A stretch of DNA of 46,121 bases, taken from Lachnospiraceae bacterium. Its GTDB lineage: Bacteria > Bacillota > Clostridia > Lachnospirales > Lachnospiraceae. How positions within the stretch are numbered: the first letter of the stretch is position 1; each line of letters starts with the position of its first letter. Location: NCBI GenBank assembly GCA_009774625.1, contig VSOB01000021.1, forward strand, positions 1 to 46,121. The letters are read 5' to 3'. Of this stretch, positions 22,245-30,882 are shown one piece after another. The translations under genes were made by a program, and so were the position numbers. The notes under the pieces are model-generated. The model was not told the DNA's origin, made no database searches, and was given only the letters and a program-made list of their open reading frames with translations.

Positions 22245-24582
22245 AAATCGGAAAGTGGTATGTTTTGGAATCGGCAGAAATTTTTTCCCTTATATGAAAC
22301 GGCTGGAACAATGTGTGAAAGTGGATTGCTTTTGCGACAATAACAGCAGTAGGTGGGGCAGCAGTCCGCTTGCGGATGGAAGGGAGTGCATTGCGCCGTC
22401 CGCGCTGGAAGAGATAGATAATCCGGTCATTATTATCATGGTGGATGTGCAGAGGTTTATCCTGGAAATCGAAAAACAATTGGATGAGAAGGGGATCGAG
22501 CATTACAGGATTCTGGAGGTTTTAAACCAGATTCCCTATCGGGCTGACAGCAGCTGGCTTAAGGAGAATGCACAGAGACATATTCATAAGTTTCTCGATC
22601 TGAATCTGCATGGCATTACAGCCTGTAATTTTCATTGTTCTTATTGCTATGTATGGAGGCGTTTCGGATTTGAAAACGGTATCGTATTGTCGGAACATTC
22701 TCCCAGGGAAATCCGCAGCAGATTGTCCAGGGAAAAAACAGGAGGAATCTGCTTTATCAATCTGTGTGCAAGGGGAGAAACATTGCTTTGCCCGGAAGTG
22801 GCAGAGCTGGTTTATGAATTGCTGGAGGAAGGTCATTACGTATCTGTAGTGACAAACGGGACTGTCACAAAAAGTATACAGAACATTCTTTCTTTTCCCA
22901 ATACTCTACAGAAGAGAATGTTTTTCAAACTATCGTTTCACTATCTGGAATTAAAGAAAAGAGGCTTGTTTGATCTGTTCTGGCGCAATGTGGATGCCAT
23001 ACGGGATTCCGACTGTTCGTATACGCTTGAAATCACGCCGTCCGATGATCTGGCGCCTTATGTGGAAGAGATCAGGCAGATGTTTGAGCAGAAGGCGGAT
23101 GGCGCTATGCCGCATGTTTCATTTGCCAGAGATTCCACTAAGATTGATTATGACATTCTCTCAGATTATACGGTGGAAGAGTATAAAAAATTGTGGGGAC
23201 AGTTTGACTCCAAGATGTTTCGTCTGAAAAGTGATTATTATAATCGGAAAACAGAGGAATACTGTCATGCGGGACAATGGAGCTATCTCGTCAATATTCT
23301 GACAGGGGACATTAAGACGTGTTACAGGCAGGATGTAATCGCCAATCTGTACAGCCCGTCTTTTGCAGGTTTTCCGGATGCGCCGGTAGGGCATGACTGT
23401 CATATGGCCTACTGCTTTAACAACCACGCGTTTCTGGCCTGGGGCACGGTACCGGAAATTGTCTGTGAGAATTATCTCGCTATGCGGGACCGGGTTGACA
23501 GAAACGGAAAGCACTGGGTAAAAGAGCCAGTCCGGAGCTTTATGAAGGATAAGCTGTATGATACCAATTGTTATGAGGGGGATGGTCAGTATGGGTATCA
23601 CAGGCTAATGAAAAAAAACAGAAGACCGGCCATTGTCTTATGGAACAGTCCTGACTATGAAAATGTAGGAGATCATGCGATTGCGCTGGCGGAGAAAAAA
23701 CTGCTGAAGGAAAATTTTCCGGACTATGAATGGGCAGAGATTACCTGCGGAGAGTTTCAGAAGAAAAGTGAGGCAATTCTCGGCGCCATAACCAAACAGG
23801 ATATTATTGCCATTACCGGTGGAGGGAATATCGGCTCTCTCTGGCTGCGGATAGAGGATTATACGACTCATATAATAGAACGGTTAAAGGAAAATAAAAT
23901 CATCATTTTTCCTCAGAGCATTTATTTTGAACCTTCCCATTACGGAGAACGGGAACGGGACTATTTTTGCAGTGTGATTAAAAAACATGGCAAAGTCATT
24001 ATGATGCTGCGTGATCTGCGTTCTTATCATTGGGCCAGAGAATGGCTGGGGCCGCAGATCAGGACTTTATATGCGCCGGATATGGCTATGTATCTGAAAC
24101 CGCTGCCTTTCTCTGCTTCCCGCGAGGGAATTCTTTTGTGTATGCGGCAGGACAGAGAAAGCCTGGGATGGGACACGGAGAAAATCAGGGAGATGCTGAA
24201 AGCAGACGGCCTGACAGTGGAAGAAGTATCCGCACTGTCGGGAAAACAGATCCACATCGGAGAACGACAGGAAGCTGTCGCACAGGTGCTGGAAATGCTG
24301 GCCGGAAAAAAGCTGGTCATTACTGATCGGCTGCATTGTATGATCTTCTGTGCATTGTCCGGTACTCCCTGTATCGCACTGGACAATATTACAGAGAAGT
24401 TATCCGGTGTGCATGAATGGATCAGAGACATTCCCTATCTACGGCTTATCAGGGAGGAAGCGGAGATCCGGGCGGCTTTTTACGGACTTTTAGGCAGTGA
24501 CGGCAGTAAAGAGGCGGTATTTGAAAAGCTGCAGGCTGATTTCCAGGCACTGGCAGATTTGATACGGAAAGAAGTTGGATAA
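22237..24582 (+). CDS. Fusion: Rossmann-like module + radical SAM/SPASM-like + polysaccharide pyruvyltransferase
   Basis: A 781-residue three-part protein. Residues 3-95 are a Rossmann-like module (RKVVCFGIGRNFFPYM). Residues 120-430 are a radical SAM domain with ACNFHCSYC (cluster cysteines 130, 134, 137). A cysteine-rich SPASM-like part follows (EYCHAGQW, DIKTCYRQD, DCHMAYC). Residues 465-781 are a polysaccharide pyruvyltransferase-type domain (NVGDHAIALAEKKLL, ITGGGNIGSLW, IIFPQSIYF, ITDRLHCMIFCALSGTPC). GGAG sits 7 nt before the ATG at 22237. The last domain adds ketal pyruvate to sugars in known relatives, and the radical SAM reaction is unknown. This is the locus's most unusual architecture. 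Confidence 0.85.
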   Translation: MFENRKVVCFGIGRNFFPYMKRLEQCVKVDCFCDNNSSRWGSSPLADGRECIAPSALEEIDNPVIIIMVDVQRFILEIEKQLDEKGIEHYRILEVLNQIPYRADSSWLKENAQRHIHKFLDLNLHGITACNFHCSYCYVWRRFGFENGIVLSEHSPREIRSRLSREKTGGICFINLCARGETLLCPEVAELVYELLEEGHYVSVVTNGTVTKSIQNILSFPNTLQKRMFFKLSFHYLELKKRGLFDLFWRNVDAIRDSDCSYTLEITPSDDLAPYVEEIRQMFEQKADGAMPHVSFARDSTKIDYDILSDYTVEEYKKLWGQFDSKMFRLKSDYYNRKTEEYCHAGQWSYLVNILTGDIKTCYRQDVIANLYSPSFAGFPDAPVGHDCHMAYCFNNHAFLAWGTVPEIVCENYLAMRDRVDRNGKHWVKEPVRSFMKDKLYDTNCYEGDGQYGYHRLMKKNRRPAIVLWNSPDYENVGDHAIALAEKKLLKENFPDYEWAEITCGEFQKKSEAILGAITKQDIIAITGGGNIGSLWLRIEDYTTHIIERLKENKIIIFPQSIYFEPSHYGERERDYFCSVIKKHGKVIMMLRDLRSYHWAREWLGPQIRTLYAPDMAMYLKPLPFSASREGILLCMRQDRESLGWDTEKIREMLKADGLTVEEVSALSGKQIHIGERQEAVAQVLEMLAGKKLVITDRLHCMIFCALSGTPCIALDNITEKLSGVHEWIRDIPYLRLIREEAEIRAAFYGLLGSDGSKEAVFEKLQADFQALADLIRKEVG

Positions 24583-24584
24583 AG

Positions 24585-25186
24585 ATGAAACGGATATTAT
24601 TACTGGGAGATTCCATCAGACAAAACTACCAGAGCTATGTAAAAGAAAATCTGGCAGGTACTGCGGAAGTTTTCTATCCGAACGAGAACGGCAGATTTGG
24701 TTACTATACCCTCCGATATCTGCACGAATGGATCGGCGATTTATTGGGAGGGGGGGTGGTGCAGATCATGATTTATTTGATGTGGTGCATTTCAATGTGG
24801 GGTTATGGGATGTATTACGGCTGAAGGGAGATACAGGTACGTTTACCGGAGAAAAAGAATACGAACAGGTTCTGCTCCGGCTTTATAAAAGGATCCGGAT
24901 GTATTGTCCGGATGCAGCAGTGATCTTTGCACTGACAACGAAAGTAAGAGAACCGGGCTTTGCTCCCGGAATCACTGTGGGAGAGCGGAGAAATTCGGAT
25001 ATTATCCGGTACAATCAGATCGCTGAACGGTTATGGAAGGATTTGCCGGTTACGATTGATGATCTGTGGAGTGTATCAGAGCAGATAAAGGATACGGCCC
25101 GCTCGGATGATGTGCATTTTGGGACCGAAGAGGGAAGCCGTATTTTGGGCGGGGCTGTCATCAGATGCCTGCGCGGATATCTTTAG
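24585..25186 (+). pseudogene. SGNH/GDSL-like hydrolase, out of frame at a G7 tract (possible phase-OFF state)
   Basis: Reading starts at 24585 with the SGNH block I MKRILLLGDSIRQNY. At a run of seven Gs (24750-24756) the frame is lost, and this reading ends at 24824. The -1 frame continues the same protein to 25186: FDVVHFNVGLWDVL (block III-like), then SDDVHFGTEEGSRI with the catalytic Asp-x-x-His. One extra G, or a -1 ribosomal slip on the tract, would give one protein of about 200 residues. It may O-acetylate or deacetylate the glycan. It is either a phase-variable gene, a recent mutation or an assembly indel. Confidence 0.75.
24750..24756 (+). repeat. Poly-G tract (G7)
   Basis: Seven consecutive Gs at codons 56-58 of the SGNH gene. 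G8 would restore the full reading frame. Confidence 0.9.
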
Positions 25187-25219
25187 AAGTATGGATAAAA
25201 CGTAAAAGGAGTAGAACGT

Positions 25220-26260
25220 ATGACAGGAATATTACCCGGCAGTATCAACTATATTTATCGGCATCTGGCAGATGAGGAATCCAGATATGTGTTTGCCAAC
25301 CGGCTGTTATACAGTCTGACCGACGACAATTCCTATATGCTGCATATAGTCAAAAAGCAGAAGGAATGGGACTGGCTGATAAGCAGGCTGGAGAGCTGCA
25401 GGAAATGCTACGGCAGTGCAGAAATATGGGTTTTCGGCGCCGGTTTCTGGGGAAATGTGATTTATGATCTGCTATCGGAAACGTATCCATTGGCCGGTTT
25501 TATTGACAACGATGAAAGAAAGCATACATCGGAAGGACGGATCATAAAAGGGCCGGATGCAGAGACAGAAGGAATCTATATCATAGCGACGATGTATTAT
25601 GAAGAGATCGAAAAGCAGCTTCTTAGGGCGGGCGCAGCCCCTGAATGTATCATATCCGTGGGACGGATATGGAGAAGAGGCTTTAGCAGGCGGCAGTATT
25701 TTGATCCGGGGTTTATGAAAAGTGAGGGAAACGAGAGTTTTATCGACTGCGGCTGTTATGACGGAATGGATGTGGACAAGTTTGTAGCGTGGTGCGGAGG
25801 GAATTATAAGCGCATTCTGGCGTTTGAACCGGATCTGCGGTCTTACGAAAAGACCAGAAAGCGGCTTACAGGGCGGTACCATGATACACAGGTGATCAAC
25901 GGGGCGGTGGGAGAGATGAGGGGAGAAGCAAGATTCAGGAGTGATATCAGACCTGGTTCTTCCAGAATTGATGCAGAGCAGGGCGAGAGCATGACACAGG
26001 TGTACACCATAGACGGGGCGCTGGATGGAGAGGAAGCCACGTTTATCAAAATGGATATCGAGGGAAGCGAGCTGTCAGCACTGAAAGGGGGGGGCGGTAC
26101 GATCCGGAAATACAGGCCGAAGCTGGCCATATGTACCTACCATAAACCGGAGGATATGTGGGAGATACCGGAATATGTGTTATCCCTGCATGAGGACTAC
26201 CGGTTATATTTCAGACATTATAATTATTCCAGAACAGAAACAGTGATGTATGCTTTGTAG
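25220..26260 (+). CDS. FkbM family methyltransferase with N-terminal Rossmann-like module
   Basis: A 346-residue protein. Residues 66-150 are the locus's recurring module (AEIWVFGAGFWGNVIYDLL, then GIYIIATMYYEEIE). Residues 170-346 are an FkbM-type SAM methyltransferase: FIDCGCYDGMDV (SAM loop), ILAFEPDLRSYE, and the signature FIKMDIEGSELSALKG. A run of eight Gs (26087-26094) encodes four glycines at residues 290-293, where relatives usually have A-E-E-type residues. The gene is in frame at G8. FkbM enzymes O-methylate sugars. AAAAGGAG precedes the start. Confidence 0.87.
   Translation: MTGILPGSINYIYRHLADEESRYVFANRLLYSLTDDNSYMLHIVKKQKEWDWLISRLESCRKCYGSAEIWVFGAGFWGNVIYDLLSETYPLAGFIDNDERKHTSEGRIIKGPDAETEGIYIIATMYYEEIEKQLLRAGAAPECIISVGRIWRRGFSRRQYFDPGFMKSEGNESFIDCGCYDGMDVDKFVAWCGGNYKRILAFEPDLRSYEKTRKRLTGRYHDTQVINGAVGEMRGEARFRSDIRPGSSRIDAEQGESMTQVYTIDGALDGEEATFIKMDIEGSELSALKGGGGTIRKYRPKLAICTYHKPEDMWEIPEYVLSLHEDYRLYFRHYNYSRTETVMYAL
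26087..26094 (+). repeat. Poly-G tract (G8)
   Basis: Eight consecutive Gs in the FkbM gene. In frame as seen. Loss or gain of one G would truncate the last 57 or so residues. Confidence 0.9.
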
Positions 26261-26319
26261 CCGACGGTGGCCGGCCAGAGGCAGGAAATACAGAATGCCG
26301 CCAGGCGGAGAGGTGTGAG

Positions 26320-27504
26320 ATGGATGAACTGGTCAGTGTGATTGTTCCGGTGAAAAATGGGGAGAAGTACCTTGACATTTGTCTTGACAGCATAAGAAAC
26401 CAGTCCTGGAAGAGTCTGGAAATACTTACGGTAGACGATGGTTCAGAGGATGCTTCACTGGCGATCTGTGAAAAATGGGTGCAGAAGGATAAACGGATCA
26501 AAGTACTGTGCAGTCAGGGAAAGGGCGTGGTCTGCGCCCGTAATCTGGGGATCAGCCATGCCGCAGGCGCGTATCTGACATTTGTGGATGCAGATGACTG
26601 GCTTGATACAGACGCCATAAAACGGCTGATGGAGGAGCGGGAAGGCTCTGATCTGGTATGCATGGGATTTCAGAAACATTATGAAAATCCGGATTGTGAA
26701 ACGGTGGCCGTATACAATACCATTCCGGCAGGATATTACGAAGGGGACGGCGGAATGCACTATATATGGAGCAATATGCTTTATTTTGCGGATACGGCCA
26801 AACAGGGGATACGAAGCTCCATGTGGGCAAAGCTGTTCCGGAGGTCGATTGCAGAGCAGTTTTATACCAGGATGAATCCGGAGATTTTTTCGGGGGAAGA
26901 TGCGGTTTTTGTATACTGGTATCTTTTGTTTTGCGCATCTGTCCGGATTGTGGAGGAAGCGCATTACAATTATCTGGTCAGGACAAAGTCCTCAGTCCAC
27001 AGTGTCAATAAATATTTTTTAAAAAATATTCATGATTTATATATACAGTTGGAGCAGGTTTTTTCTGACCATATTGCTGAAAATGTCCTGCTCCCGCAAC
27101 TGGAAAAACGCGTTTGCCTGATGATCGACGATGCGCTGAGTTTCCGTCTGGGGTTTGCATATAGTAATTCATACCGGTATTTCCTGCCTTATACAGATTC
27201 GGAGACGGACGGTAAAAAAATTGTTTTATATGGAGCCGGGAGAGTTGGATGTGATTATTACCGTCAGCTGCAAAACAGAGAAGGCTGTAAATTGGTTTTC
27301 TGGGGAGATAAAAATTATCAGTATCTGGAAAAGGACACGGTATCGGGAGATGCCGGTGCGATTGGGAAATTACCCGGTTCCGGATATGATCTTATTATGA
27401 TAGCCGCAGGAGATGCGGCCTTGTCGCAGCAGATGAAGGCTGACCTGGTACAGAGCGGGGTAGAAGCTGTAAAGATAGTGTGGAAAGAGCCAATACAGAG
27501 ATGA
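26320..27504 (+). CDS. GT2 glycosyltransferase with C-terminal Rossmann-like module
   Basis: A 394-residue protein. Its GT-A family 2 domain spans residues 3-230 (VSVIVPVKNGEKYLDICLDS, VDDGSEDASL, and the metal-binding FVDADDW near residue 87). The C-terminal module from about 297 begins KKIVLYGAGRVGCDYY and continues GYDLIMIAAGDAAL. It is closely similar in plan to the first glycosyltransferase of the operon. GAGAGG precedes the start, and the stop overlaps the next start (ATGA). Donor and acceptor are unknown. Confidence 0.87.
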   Translation: MDELVSVIVPVKNGEKYLDICLDSIRNQSWKSLEILTVDDGSEDASLAICEKWVQKDKRIKVLCSQGKGVVCARNLGISHAAGAYLTFVDADDWLDTDAIKRLMEEREGSDLVCMGFQKHYENPDCETVAVYNTIPAGYYEGDGGMHYIWSNMLYFADTAKQGIRSSMWAKLFRRSIAEQFYTRMNPEIFSGEDAVFVYWYLLFCASVRIVEEAHYNYLVRTKSSVHSVNKYFLKNIHDLYIQLEQVFSDHIAENVLLPQLEKRVCLMIDDALSFRLGFAYSNSYRYFLPYTDSETDGKKIVLYGAGRVGCDYYRQLQNREGCKLVFWGDKNYQYLEKDTVSGDAGAIGKLPGSGYDLIMIAAGDAALSQQMKADLVQSGVEAVKIVWKEPIQR

Positions 27505-28916
27505 AAAAAGAATTAGTGAGTGTTGTAATGCCTGTCTGTGATGAACAGCAGTACCTGAAACAGGCAATCGAGAGTATTCTGCATCAGACCTACGATAATC
27601 TGGAACTGATTATTGTTGACAGTTCCACAGATTACATGTCTGTGAAAACTCTGGCCGGATTATACGAAGAGAGGGTGCGGTATTTTTATCTGGAAAAACA
27701 GGGGATCGGGGCCGCCCTGAATTACGGAATTGCCAGAGCCAGAGGGACTTACCTTGCCCGTATGGATGCGGATGATATTGCGCATCCGGAACGGCTGGAG
27801 AAGCAGGTCAGATTTCTGGAACAGAATCCTTCTGTGGGAGTGCTGGGGACCGGGTGGCATTGGATTGATAAGAATGGGAAATGCATTGCAACACCGGACG
27901 TGACAGAGACACAGGAAGCGCTGAAGGCGAAGCTGCTATTTCACTGTCCCATCAGACATCCTTCTGTAATGTTCCGGAAAGAAGTGTTTGAAAAGGGCTG
28001 GAAATACGATGAAAGGAAAACAGCAGAGGACTACGATTTATGGACACGGTTGATTCTGCATACAGAGTTTGCCAATCTTCAGGAGCCATTGACAGGCCAC
28101 AGGATACACGGAAACAATGCCTCCGGTCTTTCGGAACAGAAAGTAAATCAATCTGCTGCTGAAAGCGCAAGAGCCTATCTGGAAGCTGTATTTGGCCTCA
28201 GGCTGTCATCTTATCAGACTGTGGACTTTTATCCCACTGAGGCCAAAATCCCGCTGCAAGAGCCAATCGAACAATATCTGGCAAGACAGGTGAAGCTTTT
28301 GCTTGCAATTGATTTGTTAAACAGAGAACGGGGAGGGTTTGACCGGCAGCTTCTTATCTGTGAAATACGGGAACGGCTGCAGCGTTTGTCTGACAAGGTG
28401 TTGGGCAGGTTTGCAGATCCGTCGGGCGGCGTACTTTTAACTATATTTCAGAATGAGTCGGAAAAAATACAGGAATCGGCGGACTTTTTGGGGTGGACAG
28501 AGGAATCGGAGGATGATTTGTATCAGCATGCAGTACAGGAAGTGAAACGTATACTGGAAAACAGAAATCTGATTTTGCAGAAGCCTATATCATTTGTCAT
28601 ATACGGGGCAGGGGCCAGGGGACTGGGACTATTGAAAGAGTATGAGAGAGCATACAAAGAGAATGGGATAAACTGGAGACTGGCAGGTATCATCGACAAA
28701 AAAACGATAGAGATCGGATATGGGGAAAATAGGCTGACCAGACAGCCGGATAAATTGTCGGAAATGGAGCCGGATTATATTCTGATCAGTTCAAAATTGT
28801 ATGAAAAGGAAATCCGGGACGGACTGGAGCGTATGGGAACAGACAAGGAGAAAATGATATCCGGAGACTGGCTGTGTTATGTACAGGCAGAGAGTGAGAG
28901 ACAAAAACCGGGATGA
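27501..28916 (+). CDS. GT2 glycosyltransferase with C-terminal Rossmann-like module
   Basis: A 471-residue protein. Its GT2 domain (residues 3-220) is of the WfgS-like kind: VSVVMPVCDEQQYLKQAIES, RMDADDIAHPERLEKQVRFL, and a GVLGTGWHWID block. A helical stretch follows, then the recurring module from about 364 (ISFVIYGAGARGLGLL, PDYILISSKLYEKEI). The ATG at 27501 overlaps the previous stop; a GTG at 27480 is in frame but lacks better support. Donor and acceptor are unknown. Confidence 0.86.
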   Translation: MKKELVSVVMPVCDEQQYLKQAIESILHQTYDNLELIIVDSSTDYMSVKTLAGLYEERVRYFYLEKQGIGAALNYGIARARGTYLARMDADDIAHPERLEKQVRFLEQNPSVGVLGTGWHWIDKNGKCIATPDVTETQEALKAKLLFHCPIRHPSVMFRKEVFEKGWKYDERKTAEDYDLWTRLILHTEFANLQEPLTGHRIHGNNASGLSEQKVNQSAAESARAYLEAVFGLRLSSYQTVDFYPTEAKIPLQEPIEQYLARQVKLLLAIDLLNRERGGFDRQLLICEIRERLQRLSDKVLGRFADPSGGVLLTIFQNESEKIQESADFLGWTEESEDDLYQHAVQEVKRILENRNLILQKPISFVIYGAGARGLGLLKEYERAYKENGINWRLAGIIDKKTIEIGYGENRLTRQPDKLSEMEPDYILISSKLYEKEIRDGLERMGTDKEKMISGDWLCYVQAESERQKPG

Positions 28917-28939
28917 ACAGAGCTGTCTAAATAAAATAA

Positions 28940-29551
28940 ATGGATACTAAAAAGATGAATGATTACAGAGAAGCCATTAAGAATTATCTGGAACTGGAAA
29001 AAACAGTGATTGACGCATTGGATGTGGATGCGGTCAATGCTGCGATGAATTTAATATTGGAAACCTATGAGGATGGGCATACGATCTATATATTCGGAAA
29101 TGGAGGCAGTTCCGCTACGGCTTCTCATTTTCAGAATGATTTCAATAAAGGTATTTCTGAATATGTGGAAAAGAAATTCCATTTTCAATGCCTTAATGAC
29201 AATATGGCCACAGTTATGGCGATTGCCAATGATATTGGGTTTGAAGAGGTATTCCGTTTTCAGCTCAGAGGGAGACTGGAGCCGGGAGATATCGTGATTG
29301 CCATTTCAGGGAGCGGCAGCAGTCCAAATGTAATCAATGCTGTGGAGTATGCCAGATCCTGCGGCAACAGGGTAATCGGGATGACAGGATTTGAAGGCGG
29401 TCATCTGAAAAGGATTGCGGATATTTCTCTTCATGCCGATGTGATGAGTATGCAGGTGACAGAGGACATCCATATGTTGTTTGACCATCTGATGATGAGT
29501 ATATTTTATCAGACATTGTGCGGAAACCAACAGCAGGAAAGGGACAATTAA
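28940..29551 (+). CDS. SIS-domain sugar isomerase, GmhA-like
   Basis: A 203-residue cytoplasmic protein of the phosphoheptose isomerase group. The SIS core is clear: FGNGGSSATASHFQNDFNKG near residue 49, AISGSGSSPNVINAVEYA near residue 114, and a C-terminal EDIHMLFDHLMM helix with the expected metal-site residues. GmhA converts sedoheptulose-7-phosphate to D-glycero-heptose-7-phosphate, so this gene may feed a heptose precursor to the operon's glycosyltransferases. There is no good ribosome site before ATG 28940 or before ATG 28955; coupling from upstream is likely. Confidence 0.85.
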   Translation: MDTKKMNDYREAIKNYLELEKTVIDALDVDAVNAAMNLILETYEDGHTIYIFGNGGSSATASHFQNDFNKGISEYVEKKFHFQCLNDNMATVMAIANDIGFEEVFRFQLRGRLEPGDIVIAISGSGSSPNVINAVEYARSCGNRVIGMTGFEGGHLKRIADISLHADVMSMQVTEDIHMLFDHLMMSIFYQTLCGNQQQERDN

Positions 29552-29573
29552 AATTACGGAAGAGGGGAAGGGA

Positions 29574-30878
29574 ATGAAAGAGAAGCAGCAGGATTTGTTG
29601 ATTTCTGTTATCATACCTGTTTTCAACGGAGAAAGATACATACAGGAATGTCTGGACAGTATTATTTGTCAGACGTATAAAAATTTTGAAGTCATGGTAG
29701 TGGATGACGGAAGCAGCGATCATACGCCGGATCTGGTTCGTGCCTGCGCCGGCCGGGATGCAAGAATCAGATTGTTTGCGCAGGAAAATCAGGGACCGGC
29801 TGTAGCCAGAAATATGGGAATGTCCCATGCTTCGGGAGACTATATTGCCTTTCTGGATGCAGATGATTTCTGGGCGGATGAAAGATGTCTGGAAACCATT
29901 TGTAATACGTTGGCAGAGATTCCATGTGATGTGCTGGGGACTATCTTTATCCTGGACTATGAAGGAAAAAGGGAACGGACAGAGTTGCATCTGGAATATT
30001 TTGCAGAAAGCAATGAGGGGCAGTGGATCTCTTTTTCTGAGGAACAGAAAATTTTTAACTTCACCTCGTATCTTTACAGGCGGGATTTTCTGGAATCTCA
30101 TCAGATCCGTTTTCCTGCCCTTTGTTATTTTGAGGATCCTCCGTTTCTCTTCAACGCTCTGAGCGCTGCAGGAAAGTATTATATCATTCCGCTGGAATGG
30201 TATTGTTATCGGCGTGAACATAAGGAAAATTACAGGATCAACAAAAGGCAGCAGTCAGATTATATTGCAGGGATGCTTCAGATCGCCCGGAAAGCAGGGG
30301 CTCTTTCTTATGACAAAATTATAGAATTTCAGAAAGATTTACTGAAAGGGTATGCGTTTGATCTGACGGAGCAATTGCTGGACGGCAATCTGGAAATTTT
30401 GTTTTCGATGGTTGATCTGTTAAAACTCCTGGGGAAAAACCCGGAGGAAAATCAGGATGTACAGTTTGTCAAAGAAGCGGTGGCTGAGTATGCAAAGGTT
30501 TATATGGCTTCAATGGAGAGGATGCAGAAAGAGGTGCAGTCCCGGCTGGCGGAGGCTGACCGGATCGTTATTTATGGCGCCGGTAAATATGGGAAATGTG
30601 TTCTGAACAGTATAGGTTTTGGCTGCGGCCGAAGGGCTGATATTTATTTCGCAATGACAAAAGAGCCTGCCGAAGAGGAAATCTACGGCAGACCGGTAAG
30701 GAAGATAGATGAACTGCTACAGAATCAGAATGAGAAGATACTGGTGATCGTAGCCATACGTGAAGTACAGCCGGAAATGATGGAGGTATTAAAAAGGTAT
30801 CATATCGAAAATTATATGGTGATCGATGCCAGAAATCTGAAGATGTTTGAACGGTCTTTTTCTTTGGGAAAGTGGTGA
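29574..30878 (+). CDS. GT2 glycosyltransferase with C-terminal Rossmann-like module
   Basis: A 434-residue protein. The GT-A domain covers residues 8-230: ISVIIPVFNGERYIQECLDS, VDDGSSDHTPDL, and FLDADDFWADERC with the metal motif. A helical linker leads to the recurring module at about 330-430 (DRIVIYGAGKYGKCVL, EKILVIVAIREVQPEMM). AGAGGGG precedes the start. It follows the GmhA-like gene by 22 nt and precedes the next glycosyltransferase by 4 nt, so it sits within one operon. Linkage unknown. Confidence 0.87.
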   Translation: MKEKQQDLLISVIIPVFNGERYIQECLDSIICQTYKNFEVMVVDDGSSDHTPDLVRACAGRDARIRLFAQENQGPAVARNMGMSHASGDYIAFLDADDFWADERCLETICNTLAEIPCDVLGTIFILDYEGKRERTELHLEYFAESNEGQWISFSEEQKIFNFTSYLYRRDFLESHQIRFPALCYFEDPPFLFNALSAAGKYYIIPLEWYCYRREHKENYRINKRQQSDYIAGMLQIARKAGALSYDKIIEFQKDLLKGYAFDLTEQLLDGNLEILFSMVDLLKLLGKNPEENQDVQFVKEAVAEYAKVYMASMERMQKEVQSRLAEADRIVIYGAGKYGKCVLNSIGFGCGRRADIYFAMTKEPAEEEIYGRPVRKIDELLQNQNEKILVIVAIREVQPEMMEVLKRYHIENYMVIDARNLKMFERSFSLGKW

Positions 30879-30882
30879 GGCA

